64,000 bases of DNA from Treponema primitia ZAS-2. GTDB taxonomy: Bacteria > Spirochaetota > Spirochaetia > Treponematales > Breznakiellaceae. The stretch covers positions 1,054,001 to 1,118,000 of the forward strand of contig NC_015578.1 of the NCBI RefSeq assembly GCF_000214375.1, given 5' to 3'. The notes under the pieces were generated by a model. It saw only the letters and a list, made by a program, of their open reading frames with translations. It was not told the DNA's origin and made no database searches. This document shows positions 1-8,642 of the stretch, piece after piece. The translations under genes were made by a program, and so were the position numbers. How positions within the stretch are numbered: the stretch's first letter is position 1; each line of letters starts with the position of its first letter.

Positions 1-1754
1 TCCAGGGATGGAACATCTACACCCTCGGAAAGACAGCGGACATTATTAAGGATATGGCAATCCTGCTTTCCGGTATCCGCCGATTTAAGCCATTGCAATT
101 TCCGTTCCCTGGTCTGCGCTCCCATGGTACCGTCTACATGTTTGGATTCTACGGTAACAATTTCCTTGCGCTGTTCTTCGGTGAGGCTTTCAAAATAGGC
201 TTCCCGAACATCATTAAAAGCTTCGGCTGTTGCCTTTGATATGGCGATATTCTGACAAAAAGCAACGGCGCTGTGCATGGGCTGGGGGTCTATGTTTTCA
301 AAGATTTCTTTGTCGGTTAAGGATTTTTTGGAAAGGGCATTGATACAACCGATAATTTTTAATGCATCCTCTACTTCGATTTCCTTGTTTTCATTTGAAT
401 TATGCTTTTCTATAGCGGCTTTTAATTTTTCGTTTAATTGCTCTGTTTCGATGGTTAAGACAATGACTTTATAATCGGATAATAATTCTTTATCTACGGC
501 CTCGCCAAAACCAATACGGTACATTTCTTCACCGTATAATTTGGTATCATCCATGGAGCATAAAAGAGCATCCGCCTCTTTTGCCTTTTTCTGCGCCGAT
601 TCGGAATAGAGCCGGGGGGTGGCGGTCATGTAGATTCGTTTTTTGCTTTTGAGGAATTTGTCGTCGTGGACTTTTACAAAGGCCGATTCATCCTGGCCGG
701 AAATAGTTACACCGGTGGTGCGGTGAGCTTCGTCGCATATTATAAGGTCAAATAGAAATGAGCCTTGTTTCTGCTTGTTTATGGATTTTTGTACCTGGCT
801 GATTACGTCTATGGATTGGTAGGTTGAAAATACTACCACTAAGCCGCCTGACTTCTTTTGTGAAGCTATGGCACGGTCGTATTGCTGGGTAATGTTCTTA
901 ATGTTGGTGGAAGCTGGCAAGGCTAAATCAACGACAGAATCATCGTCCTTGGTTTTTGACACTTGGGCATCTGAACAAATACAGATGGGGTATAGGGGTT
1001 CCTGTGCCTGGGCGGACCATTCCCGGAGGGTTTGGCCTAAAAGGGCGATAGAGGGGACAAGGAAAAGGGCAAAGCCTTCCCCCCCGGTTTCGTTCTCGAG
1101 TATGCGAAGGCTGGTAAAGGTCTTGCCGGTTCCGCAGGCCATTATCAGTTTGCCCCGGTCGCTGGTTTTAAGGTAGTTATGGGTAGCATCTATGGCAGTC
1201 TGCTGGTGGGGTTTGGGGCTGTACCGCTTTTTTACGGCCTGTTCGCCGGAACTTCCTTTGTCCAGTTTGGCCCAATCTACGGGGGCGTCAACTAAATCTA
1301 AATACCCCCGCCGTATGACTTCCGGGGTTTGGCCTTTTATGGTGTTTTCAGCTTCGGGGTTAAACCCGGCTATGGTGGTATCAAGCCATAAGCGGCATGA
1401 GAAACGGACTTTTTTACCCGGCTCCAGAACATCGTAAAAGGATTTGCCGGAGGTAGACAGAAAGGTGTCTACCATTGGTTTGTTGATCCGGGTATCTTCT
1501 TTGAAACATTTACATTGGATAGCCCAATAATCGCCGTGGATAGTCCGGGCAACGAGGTCTATTCCGGTATCTTTGCCAGAAAAGTCCTTCCGTGAGGGGA
1601 AATCGCCCCATAGCCAGACATTGCTCCACTGAGCAGCATAGAGGGGATCGGATTTGAGGTATTCCTGCATGAGTTTTTCAAAGCGGTAGCCTTTGTCCCG
1701 TTCGGAGAAGGCGGTGTCACGGTATTTTTGGATTACGGTTTCAAAGGGGTTCAT
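1..1754 (-). CDS. Type ISP restriction-modification enzyme, N-terminal nuclease/helicase part (partial)
   Basis: The reading frame is open on the minus strand from an ATG at 1754 to the window edge, so only about 584 N-terminal residues are seen. The N-terminus has the phrase FSERDKGYRFE and then a PD-(D/E)xK nuclease core (DTGIDLVA followed by AIQCKCF), as in Mrr-like domains of single-chain LlaGI-type enzymes. A superfamily 2 helicase core follows: motif I MACGTGKT, a DEAH box in IICDEAHRTTG, and TATPRLY. In this family one polypeptide carries nuclease, helicase, methyltransferase and target-recognition parts; the last two would lie beyond base 1. The ATG overlaps the stop of the upstream gene by four bases (ATGA), so the two are translationally coupled. 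A helicase-nuclease without methylase cannot be excluded from this fragment. Confidence 0.8.
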   Translation of the reverse strand, partial: MNPFETVIQKYRDTAFSERDKGYRFEKLMQEYLKSDPLYAAQWSNVWLWGDFPSRKDFSGKDTGIDLVARTIHGDYWAIQCKCFKEDTRINKPMVDTFLSTSGKSFYDVLEPGKKVRFSCRLWLDTTIAGFNPEAENTIKGQTPEVIRRGYLDLVDAPVDWAKLDKGSSGEQAVKKRYSPKPHQQTAIDATHNYLKTSDRGKLIMACGTGKTFTSLRILENETGGEGFALFLVPSIALLGQTLREWSAQAQEPLYPICICSDAQVSKTKDDDSVVDLALPASTNIKNITQQYDRAIASQKKSGGLVVVFSTYQSIDVISQVQKSINKQKQGSFLFDLIICDEAHRTTGVTISGQDESAFVKVHDDKFLKSKKRIYMTATPRLYSESAQKKAKEADALLCSMDDTKLYGEEMYRIGFGEAVDKELLSDYKVIVLTIETEQLNEKLKAAIEKHNSNENKEIEVEDALKIIGCINALSKKSLTDKEIFENIDPQPMHSAVAFCQNIAISKATAEAFNDVREAYFESLTEEQRKEIVTVESKHVDGTMGAQTRERKLQWLKSADTGKQDCHILNNVRCLSEGVDVPSL

Positions 1755-2779
1755 GCTGTCGCCTCTTTTGAGTTTATTTTATAGGAATTAATTCTATCAA
1801 CTAATTGTAGGTTCTTGAAATATGGCAAGCCAATACAATATTCAAAATTAGAATTTCTATCCGCAATATAAATACCACCAAGTTTTAAGGACATTTTGCT
1901 ATTTTCCTCTGCTATAAAAATATCTTGTTGGCTATTTTTAAGAAGAGTGAGCATTTTATCAATTTGAATATCAAGTTTTTTTAGAATGGTAATTAAAATA
2001 CTGAATGGCTGCGAGTCCATGCCATCCCGGGACATTAATGCGGGCATATACAAACAATCGTTAATTAAAGGAATAACCGATCTTCCATTTTTTAATTGAC
2101 ACTCCAATTCCTTACCCCAACAAGGGTAACCTGGGTCATTGGCGGATGATAATTTATGGATTCCTAATGGCTCTAATAATTCAGGAAATTCTTCAATTAA
2201 AATTTTTGGCGTCTCTTCCTCGTATATGGAATTATGATTTCCTTTATTAATAAGATAGAGATTATCTTTAAAGATCACATAAAAGATCAAATCATTATCT
2301 TTATTCTTAACCAAATGAAAATGCCGTATTCTAAAAGAATTAAATAAAAAATCATTAATATACTTTCTGTGATTTTTATCTTTTGATTCATCAGTATAAT
2401 ATGTATATGCAGAGTTTGGAAGAAAATTATATGACCTGTCATTTATTTTTTTAGTTTCGCATTGAAAGTATTTGATCCTTTTTTTTAACTGTGTTTCAAT
2501 ATCACTATTTTCCATTAATTGGTTTTTTAGTTTTGATGAATGGAATATGTAGTATTTCTGGGGAATTATATGGGTGTTTAAAAATTTTTCAATGACAAAG
2601 AAATAGTCTTCAAAAATTTCAATGCTGTTACTATCAGAGAAATTAGGTGGCAGAAAGCGCCATTCATTATTTGGAAGAATAGAGAGAACAATTTTTCTTG
2701 TTTCCATATCAAGAAAATTAAATATGGATTGTTTTATTTTATTAGACCTTTCAGCCTTTGTTTGCAAATCTCTATTCAT
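1751..2779 (-). CDS. Hypothetical protein in restriction operon
   Basis: This 342-residue protein has no motif I recognise. It is rich in Lys, Asn and Ile and looks soluble, with no signal peptide or membrane segment. It lies between a 74-residue small protein and the type ISP enzyme, with a 4-base overlap to the latter, so it is probably co-expressed with it. A role as accessory or specificity partner of the restriction system is inference from position only. The AT-rich codon use is unlike the GC-rich metabolic genes further along and suggests acquired DNA. Confidence 0.6.
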   Translation of the reverse strand: MNRDLQTKAERSNKIKQSIFNFLDMETRKIVLSILPNNEWRFLPPNFSDSNSIEIFEDYFFVIEKFLNTHIIPQKYYIFHSSKLKNQLMENSDIETQLKKRIKYFQCETKKINDRSYNFLPNSAYTYYTDESKDKNHRKYINDFLFNSFRIRHFHLVKNKDNDLIFYVIFKDNLYLINKGNHNSIYEEETPKILIEEFPELLEPLGIHKLSSANDPGYPCWGKELECQLKNGRSVIPLINDCLYMPALMSRDGMDSQPFSILITILKKLDIQIDKMLTLLKNSQQDIFIAEENSKMSLKLGGIYIADRNSNFEYCIGLPYFKNLQLVDRINSYKINSKEATA

Positions 2780-2791
2780 TTTAAAGAAATC

Positions 2792-3016
2792 CTATTTTCC
2801 CGGCTTTGACCCGATAAGCGTAAAGGTCAGCCCGCATTGATATCGCTCGCCGCTTTCCGGATTGGTTATTTTATCGGAAGCGTAAAAGCCGACTGATCCG
2901 GAGGAGAAGTCTTTGGGCTGGGCGATAGTTGTGGTCCATTCTTTGCCCTCGCTGTCCTTGATGGTAATCTGAAGGAATCGTGGGGCTTTGGGGTCTCGTT
3001 TGGCTGGTTCGGGCAT
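2792..3016 (-). CDS. Small conserved-looking hypothetical protein (74 aa)
   Basis: The small protein begins MPEPAKRDPKAPRF and has a predicted beta-rich body (FLQITIKDSEG, VGFYASDKI, CGLTFTLIGS). A good Shine-Dalgarno AAGGAGA lies seven bases before the ATG, which supports real translation. It is the first gene after a likely promoter at 3038-3065 and is followed within 12 bases by the 342-residue gene and then the restriction enzyme. I do not recognise the family. Function is unknown. Confidence 0.6.
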   Translation of the reverse strand: MPEPAKRDPKAPRFLQITIKDSEGKEWTTTIAQPKDFSSGSVGFYASDKITNPESGERYQCGLTFTLIGSKPGK

Positions 3017-3037
3017 GGCGGGTCTCCTTATGACCTT

Positions 3038-3065
3038 ATTATACTATCAAACCCTATGCACGCAA
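3038..3065 (-). promoter_or_regulatory. Sigma-70-like promoter for the restriction operon
   Basis: On the minus strand a -35 box TTGCGT (3060-3065) and a -10 box TATAAT (3038-3043) are separated by 16 bases. It reads into the 74-residue gene and the restriction operon, and overlaps the last codons of the S24 repressor gene. Confidence 0.5.
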
Positions 3066-3670
3066 GTAACCACCCGCCCCTGGATCCGCAGATTTTCCAG
3101 TTCCGCCCCGCTTATCTGCCGGGGAGGATAGGCAGGGTTGGCGCTGATGAGGAAGACCGACCGGGGTAGCTCGTCAAAGGATACCCGCTTGACCAGTAGG
3201 GAGGTGTCCAGGGACAGGACATAGATGCCGTTGCCTTCGGTAAGGCCAGGGTGGAAAATAACCGCATCACCATTGTAGATGTGTTCGCCTATCATGGAAT
3301 CCCCGGCGACATAGACGGCTTGTAAGTTCTCCGGGCGGTAGGGGCTGATAAGGGATCGGGGGAGTTTGAGGGTCTCCTCCTCGGCGTAGTCTTCTATCTC
3401 CCGGCCCTGTCCGGCGGCGGCTTCCTGACGAAGCAGCTTGATAGTGGCTTTTTCGGTTTCAAAGGGGGAGCCTTCCCCCAGAAGGAACCAGTTTAGGTTG
3501 ACGTTATATATAAATGAAAGCTTTTCTAGGGTTTCACGGGAGGGTTTGAGCATACCGGTGGAAATTTGGTAGCCCAGGGCTTTGGAAAGGCCGAGGCTTT
3601 CGGCAAAGCCCTTTTTGGTTAGGCCGGTGGTTTTTTGGATAAAATTGAACCGTTCTCTTTCGTTTTCCAT
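3047..3670 (-). CDS. LexA/CI-like repressor with HTH and S24 peptidase domain
   Basis: The protein is 207 residues if started at the ATG at 3670 (MENERERFNF); longer in-frame starts upstream give an unlikely extension. The N-terminus is a helix-turn-helix of the XRE type (TGLTKKGFAESLGLSKA). The C-terminal half is a LexA-like S24 peptidase fold with the serine in AGDSMIGEHI and the lysine in LLVKRVSF, the expected Ser-Lys dyad. Such proteins repress phage or stress genes and are inactivated by self-cleavage. It sits just upstream of the restriction operon, whose promoter overlaps its 3' end, so it may control that operon. A palindrome upstream (3710-3727) could be its own operator. It could be a prophage remnant or a dedicated controller of the defence island. 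Confidence 0.8.
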   Translation of the reverse strand: MENERERFNFIQKTTGLTKKGFAESLGLSKALGYQISTGMLKPSRETLEKLSFIYNVNLNWFLLGEGSPFETEKATIKLLRQEAAAGQGREIEDYAEEETLKLPRSLISPYRPENLQAVYVAGDSMIGEHIYNGDAVIFHPGLTEGNGIYVLSLDTSLLVKRVSFDELPRSVFLISANPAYPPRQISGAELENLRIQGRVVTCVHRV

Positions 3671-3690
3671 TGACAACCCTAATAATATGG

Positions 3691-3727
3691 TATAGATTTT
3701 CTTTACTATTATAGATGATACTCTATA
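3691..3727. promoter_or_regulatory. Candidate operator with TATAGA half-sites
   Basis: An inverted repeat TATAGA (3710-3715), six-base spacer, TCTATA (3722-3727) lies about 40 bases upstream of the repressor start. A third TATAGA half-site is at 3691-3696. The position suggests autoregulation. The AT-rich background makes chance palindromes likely, so this is tentative. Confidence 0.3.
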
Positions 3728-3806
3728 CTGGATTGATTTGTAAAGGAGGTTTGTAGGATAATACGGCAAAAATCATAGTAGGAACCTGCGGGTTATGCTG
3801 TATCTT

Positions 3807-4655
3807 TTATAGCCCGGATTGTTTCATTTTGATATTTAATTCAGCAATCGCATTATAGTTATGATGCTTTGCATAAGAGCTTGCCACTCCCTTTTCCTTT
3901 AACAAAATTAAACTTTCTGTCCAATATGCTATAATGGCCCTTCGTATCCCATCCAGGTGCATAAATTCTTCTGCAACATTAAAATCGCCTTCGTATACTA
4001 TAGAGACAGAACGGGGTAATGCCCTGTCATAGGCTTCCTCTTGTATATTTCCATTATGATTTTTTACCCACTCAATAACCGGTTTATAATCAAATACTAA
4101 TTTATCCATGAGTATCATATGTGTTGATTTTTTGTTTTTGGTATTTAATGTACTAAATGCTACTTCATGGGGTCCAATATTTATGGTATAATATCTTCCG
4201 CCATTTGTCATTGGGAAAAGCACAAAAGTCCAAATGCCTTGAATATCCAGCCAATGCAGCAAGCCTGTAAAACTAAATAGCTGCATTATGTATTTACTAA
4301 AATCATCGTCTTGAAACATCCTGTCAACTTTTGGTTTTCTAATAATTTCATTTGGGTCGATTTCATTTAATTTTATTGATGCTTCATAAAGGCTTATTGA
4401 AAATAATTCTTTTTGCCCTTCAATTTCTTTGACTAATTTGCTTCTAAAAATATAATGCAAATTGTATTCTACTTTTCTCCAATCATTCACCTGCCGGAAA
4501 TCACCTAATGCCCAGGGGCCAAATTGTTTATAGGGTTCAGTTGCATTTATTTCTTTTATCCGTTTCAATGGTGGATAATCAGTACCGCCAATTTTTATAT
4601 AATTTGTATTCTGAGAAACCAGTACATAAACAAAGCCTCCATTGGCATTTTCCAT
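3807..4655 (-). CDS. GIY-YIG / T5orf172-like nuclease domain protein
   Basis: The 282-residue protein starts GGFVYVLVSQNTNYIKIGGT and continues PPLKRIKEINAT, which resembles the first strands and helix of the T5orf172/GIY-YIG nuclease fold. The usual Arg is likely in LKRIKEIN, and a Glu may lie in WRKVEYNLHYIF. The rest, about 180 residues, is unrecognised. The gene stops 3 kb downstream of other defence-type genes and starts eight bases after the NADAR gene, so the two probably form a unit. Catalytic activity is not proven by the visible motif; it may only bind DNA. Confidence 0.55.
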   Translation of the reverse strand: MENANGGFVYVLVSQNTNYIKIGGTDYPPLKRIKEINATEPYKQFGPWALGDFRQVNDWRKVEYNLHYIFRSKLVKEIEGQKELFSISLYEASIKLNEIDPNEIIRKPKVDRMFQDDDFSKYIMQLFSFTGLLHWLDIQGIWTFVLFPMTNGGRYYTINIGPHEVAFSTLNTKNKKSTHMILMDKLVFDYKPVIEWVKNHNGNIQEEAYDRALPRSVSIVYEGDFNVAEEFMHLDGIRRAIIAYWTESLILLKEKGVASSYAKHHNYNAIAELNIKMKQSGL

Positions 4656-4663
4656 GATGATAT

Positions 4664-5272
4664 TTACACCTTTAACTTATAAATATTTGCTATTTCTTCT
4701 CTTACTTCCATTAATGCAAATCCTAAAATATTTTCACCTTTCCAGTAACTTGGTTCCTGTATATTTTTATTATCTTCGTCAATACCTATACCCCATATTT
4801 TGTCAAAAGGGCTGGCTTCAACCAATATTTTATTTCCGGTAGATAATAATATTTCCATCATGCCTTCATTTTGAGTAAACTTATAAAAATTGCCATCCAG
4901 AACTATTTTGTATTTGGCTTTATCCCACGCATTTGCATTGAAGTTTTTGACTTGCCGCCCAAGCGCTTTCATTTCTTTTGGGTTTATTGTCGATAATATT
5001 TTTTCAAAAGTTTCCTTATCATTAAATAATAAAGCCTTTTGTGCCATCATATATTGTTCTGCGCAGCTATAATTAAATTCACCTACTGTAAAATCTGATT
5101 CCTGCCATTGGCTAAAACAGCCTGTTGATAAATTGTGTTTGTCTGTTTTCCAAAAAAATATATAATCGAGTCTTTGTCCCAGAGAAATTTGTTCTATTAT
5201 TTTATCTACAGAATATTTTTGAATGTGATTTTCACTTTTAAAGGGAGATGGTAAATAGTTAATTTCATCCAT
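4664..5272 (-). CDS. NADAR (YbiA/DUF1768) family protein
   Basis: The 202-residue protein matches the NADAR fold: a FSQW segment, the helix CAEQYMMAQKALLF, WDKAKYKIVLDGNFYKF, IWGIGI, and the ending ENILGFALMEVREEI. Members of this family act on ADP-ribose or ribosyl-linked substrates (YbiA in riboflavin-intermediate disposal, others as ADP-ribosyl glycosidases linked to phage defence). Placement beside a GIY-YIG-like gene in an AT-rich defence-type island favours the second role, but this is inference. Total length is close to the family norm of 150-200 residues. Confidence 0.8.
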   Translation of the reverse strand: MDEINYLPSPFKSENHIQKYSVDKIIEQISLGQRLDYIFFWKTDKHNLSTGCFSQWQESDFTVGEFNYSCAEQYMMAQKALLFNDKETFEKILSTINPKEMKALGRQVKNFNANAWDKAKYKIVLDGNFYKFTQNEGMMEILLSTGNKILVEASPFDKIWGIGIDEDNKNIQEPSYWKGENILGFALMEVREEIANIYKLKV

Positions 5273-5414
5273 ATTTTATGGTAACCTTTTTATCTTATAT
5301 TGTCTACTGTCACTACTAGGATTTTCAATAATTTTTAAGGGCATATTATACATACTGTCCGACTGTTTTCTGAGTTTTTATTGCCCCAATATGAGTTTTT
5401 ACTCTATTGCCGCA

Positions 5415-6005
5415 TTATATTATTTTACATTCAGCTACAATTTTATCTTTTATCTCATTATATTTTATGCCCTCAGTTAATTTTTCCAATGATTTTAATG
5501 ATATTGAACTATTGTTTTTGAAAATAGTATCTATCTTATTTGTCGATAATACATAAAACACCCATTGGTCCATGTTTAATGGATTAACCGTTTTCTTTTC
5601 TTTATGTTTTAATAAGCAAAAAACATAAATGTCAGAAGGTCTATTAAATTCGTTTTTATTCAATTTTATTTTCCAGTCACCTCTTTTTTTAATTGAAAAT
5701 ATTATCTTGGAATAATCAAATTGATCCCATGTTTGCAAATATGCAGATGATTTAACTTCAATTTTTATTCCATCCTCAGTTTCCAGATCGTATTCACTCC
5801 ATTCACTTCTAACTTCGGATAAATCTATACCCATTGCTGTTGCTATTATAAATTCAGCAAACCTTCCCCGTGTTGCATTGCTTAATAAGTCAGAAACGCT
5901 CCATTTCCAAAAATCAGCTATACTATATTCGGTATTTGCTCCATTAAATGTTAAACATTCATCTCCTGTTTTTATTTTAGTTATTCTCTTGTGTAAATCT
6001 GCCAT
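5415..6005 (-). CDS. PD-(D/E)xK nuclease-like protein
   Basis: The 196-residue protein carries RGRFAEFIIATAMG, then an acidic stretch SEYDLET and IKIEVKSSAYLQTW. The order Glu, Asp, E-x-K is that of a PD-(D/E)xK nuclease core. The start has a clear ribosome binding site (AAGGAGTGG). It stands alone with about 130-190 base gaps on both sides, which hold no convincing gene; the upstream gap 6006-6199 includes a short GC-richer patch with a possible 33-codon remnant. It could be a solitary restriction-like endonuclease or an effector of an unknown defence system. Confidence 0.6.
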   Translation of the reverse strand: MADLHKRITKIKTGDECLTFNGANTEYSIADFWKWSVSDLLSNATRGRFAEFIIATAMGIDLSEVRSEWSEYDLETEDGIKIEVKSSAYLQTWDQFDYSKIIFSIKKRGDWKIKLNKNEFNRPSDIYVFCLLKHKEKKTVNPLNMDQWVFYVLSTNKIDTIFKNNSSISLKSLEKLTEGIKYNEIKDKIVAECKII

Positions 6006-6199
6006 TATCCACTCCTTTCTTATATGGTATACTATATGATTACATTTTAGTAAATGATTTATAACTCTTATTGTGGGAATATTGCCATATAATTACTTGC
6101 ATACTCCAGATGACCGGGGAATAAATTTTTGCGCCCGGTGCCCTTGCGCCACCAGAAGGCAGGCATATTGGTTCACCCTTGAAAATTGTAATTATTTCT

Positions 6200-6973
6200 T
6201 CATATATTATCCAGAACAATAAATATCATTTCTTTAATTGTAATCATATCATTAATAATTTGAATATGTATAGGAACTAATTTTGATTTTTCTGAAAAAG
6301 AATGCAAGAAATAATTAGCTGGACTTCCTATGGTCCATGTTTTGTTCAACATTTCATGTAATTCATTATAATTTGTACCATCAGCTTTATAATTATTAAT
6401 TTTTTCTTCAATCTCGTTTCTCATTTTTATATCTTCATCACTTAATTCCATGGGTGGTACATATGGCGGAATTCTATGGGCCAGAGCATCCCGATAGTTT
6501 TTTGCATATTCATTATACCAAGCTTGCGATTTCTCACTCGAAAAATGATTTTTCAAATTATCATTCAATTTTATATAAAAATCCTTTTTATATAGTCCCA
6601 TTTTATTTCTTTGCTTTTTTTCTGAAATTGATGGGTCAAATAAATTATTTTCGTATGCAATAAATAAGCTTAAATTTTCGATTATTCCATATACATTTAT
6701 TAAAAAAGCGTGTAAGTTAATACAAATAGTTGTTACATTACTTAATCCCAACAAGGTATTTCTATCAGGAGGATATATTTCAAATATATTCTCAATACAT
6801 TGATTCAAAATATTTATCCGCCTATTTACGCCATGAATTAAATATTCTCTTGCTTTATTGTTTTTTACTATTTTTTCTTTACTGCATATTTTTTCAACAA
6901 TATCAGCATATATTTTCGGAATGCCAAAAAAATAATTATTAATTTGGTTTAACTGATCTTCGGTATATTTCAT
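6200..6973 (-). CDS. HEPN-like hypothetical protein
   Basis: This 257-residue protein is mostly helical. It contains YRDALAHRIPPYVPP, in which R-x4-H (RDALAH) fits the catalytic motif of HEPN ribonucleases. The N-terminal half (REYLIHGVNRRINILNQCIE) and INLHAFLINVYG look like conserved helices. HEPN proteins act as toxins or RNases in defence and toxin-antitoxin systems; no clear nucleotidyltransferase or antitoxin partner is adjacent. The HEPN call rests on one short motif and helical content. Confidence 0.45.
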   Translation of the reverse strand: MKYTEDQLNQINNYFFGIPKIYADIVEKICSKEKIVKNNKAREYLIHGVNRRINILNQCIENIFEIYPPDRNTLLGLSNVTTICINLHAFLINVYGIIENLSLFIAYENNLFDPSISEKKQRNKMGLYKKDFYIKLNDNLKNHFSSEKSQAWYNEYAKNYRDALAHRIPPYVPPMELSDEDIKMRNEIEEKINNYKADGTNYNELHEMLNKTWTIGSPANYFLHSFSEKSKLVPIHIQIINDMITIKEMIFIVLDNI

Positions 6974-6994
6974 CTATTAATCCTATAAATTTAT

Positions 6995-7209
6995 TTATTC
7001 GTCTTCGGAATAATCTTTCAAAGCCATTTCAGCTCTTATAGGATTATAATAAAGATAATCCAGAGTATTAAAGTAATATTCCCATATTTGTCTTCTTCTT
7101 TTTTTATAATATTTCCATATCGTTTTTGAACCTCAATAGCGGCTTGTTTTCCACCTTTTATGATTTTAGAGATATTTTCTATAAATTCTTGGTTCAATTT
7201 TTCTTTCAT
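6995..7209 (-). pseudogene. Small gene with apparent frameshift at an A7 run
   Basis: From the ATG at 7209 (MKEKLNQEFIENISKI) the frame stays open for 59 codons and then ends. One extra A in the run of seven A near 7101-7107 would give a coherent 71-residue acidic-ended helical protein that continues with WEYYFNTLDYLYYN and ends KDYSEDE at 6995. The two halves read as one protein. It may be a pseudogene, a sequencing error, or a gene expressed by transcriptional slippage on the A run. This covers most of the gap between the neighbouring genes. Confidence 0.35.
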
Positions 7210-7273
7210 TTTTCAAGTTCCAGTTTAAATGGCTATAGGCCAGTTTTCACATTTTGCTTCGATTATCTTGTTC

Positions 7274-7597
7274 TCAAATAATCTCAAAATATTTTGAATC
7301 GAATAAATAGTCTTCCTTTGTTTCGTCAATAATCTGATACTTTTTATCATTATAATCATTTTTAATCCCTATTACTTCGTATATGTTTCCATTAATTAGT
7401 GAAAAACTTGATTTACCAATAAATTTTACTTTCATTATTGTTTCTTCGATTATCTCAAATAATTTCTTTTCATAAAAATTATCATTATTACTATCATCTT
7501 TTATACAATAATAATCACCAGGTATAGAATTTGTTTCATAAATGCACTCTTTATACAGCACACCGATTTTTGTTTCTCCTTTATAACGAATATTCAT
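7274..7597 (-). CDS. Hypothetical protein (107 aa)
   Basis: The 107-residue protein is beta-rich, with a C-terminal half VKFIGKSSFSLINGNIYEVI that reads like a small SH3-type barrel. No family is recognised. AT-rich codon use matches the surrounding island. It begins 27 bases after the Abi-alpha-like gene and may share its transcript. Confidence 0.45.
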   Translation of the reverse strand: MNIRYKGETKIGVLYKECIYETNSIPGDYYCIKDDSNNDNFYEKKLFEIIEETIMKVKFIGKSSFSLINGNIYEVIGIKNDYNDKKYQIIDETKEDYLFDSKYFEII

Positions 7598-7624
7598 AGA
7601 AATATTTTATAGCAAAAATCAGAT

Positions 7625-8425
7625 TTAATCAATACAAGTTTTACAAAATTCTTTCCCGAAAGCAGTAAGAAATAATCCTTTTTTATTAATTTTATTTGTT
7701 TTATAACCTTTTGCCTTATAATTTTCTGGAATGACCATTTTTTCTTTAATAAAAGGATGATTTTCTAGTTCTTCATAAATATTGTTTTCTGTCAATAAAT
7801 AATCCGGAGGGATATAAGTTATCCCAAGTCTATTAAAATTATCAAAATAATGCTGTATCTTTATTGGTGGTTCGCAATCACATTTTTCTCCAACATTTGA
7901 AAAATGCTCTAGTATATTCATACCGATGCCTGTATTATCTATTTCATATCGTAATGTTATAATTGGAATGGCAGTTTTTTGTTTTAAATATTTTAATATT
8001 TTTGCTTCATTTGGGCAAAGCTGTTTTATTATTTCAACAAAAGCTGGGTGTACTCCGTTTTTTACCACTTTGTTCATTGAAGCAGCCAATAAATTAGCAT
8101 ACATATTTCGTAATTCAATATTATCCATACAATAACTAATATATTGAAGTGCAGGTACGGCTATATGAGTTTCAGGCGGTTCAATGTTCTCAGGGTTGAT
8201 ATTTTCCAATTTTATGTTTAATAATAATTTTGTTTCTGATAAGTTGTATTCTTTAGAAATAATCCATTTTTCCAGAGGCAATAGGGCAGCCTTTATTGCC
8301 CTGGGAATTAACCCAATTAATTCTCCGGTTGGTTCAACGATAGGTTTCCCACCATCATTATAAACAGCTTTCCCCACTTCTTTAACTAAATCTTTAGCTA
8401 CTTCAAGAGAATCTTTATCCATCAT
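7625..8425 (-). CDS. DUF4393 / Abi-alpha-like protein
   Basis: The 266-residue protein starts with the DUF4393-like pattern (DLVKEVGKAVYNDGGKPIVEP, GELIGLIPRAIKAALLPLE) and continues PPETHIAVPALQYISYCMD and MYANLLAASMNK with HPAFVEIIKQLCPNEAKIL. This family is annotated as abortive infection protein alpha and occurs widely as orphan genes. It has no catalytic motif visible. It is the most upstream gene of the AT-rich island and supports reading the island as a defence locus. Confidence 0.7.
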   Translation of the reverse strand: MMDKDSLEVAKDLVKEVGKAVYNDGGKPIVEPTGELIGLIPRAIKAALLPLEKWIISKEYNLSETKLLLNIKLENINPENIEPPETHIAVPALQYISYCMDNIELRNMYANLLAASMNKVVKNGVHPAFVEIIKQLCPNEAKILKYLKQKTAIPIITLRYEIDNTGIGMNILEHFSNVGEKCDCEPPIKIQHYFDNFNRLGITYIPPDYLLTENNIYEELENHPFIKEKMVIPENYKAKGYKTNKINKKGLFLTAFGKEFCKTCID

Positions 8426-8642
8426 TATATATTCCTATGGTTCTATATAATATTAGTTTTCATCATTTTTCAAGAACCCTTTAGGCATTTCACATAAATG
8501 AGTAAAAAATAAAACCCTCCTAGCCGGAAAGGTGCCAGCCGACTTTGTTGGGGAACACTTTTGCATAGGGCCGCCGCCTTATGCTTCGGCCTGAAATTTC
8601 GGGCGTATCCTTTTTTCATTATGGGTAATAATTGGCGTGGTA
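8426..8642. other. Gene-poor boundary of the AT-rich island
   Basis: This 217-base stretch has no gene I can support. On the minus strand a short frame ending PNKVGWHLSG and an overlapping 49-codon frame starting MKKGYARNF look like remnants of coding DNA. Base composition switches here from AT-rich to the GC-richer chromosome, so this may be the island edge. Confidence 0.3.

Noticed and set aside
8526-8560. Possible degenerate copy of the dispersed repeat (GCCGACTTTGTTGGGGAAC)
   Set aside because: Only the first half of the palindrome matches and the GCGC-ended arms are missing.
8430-8640. PIN-domain toxin partner for the UPF0175 gene
   Set aside because: Only short frames exist and none has the PIN aspartate motifs.
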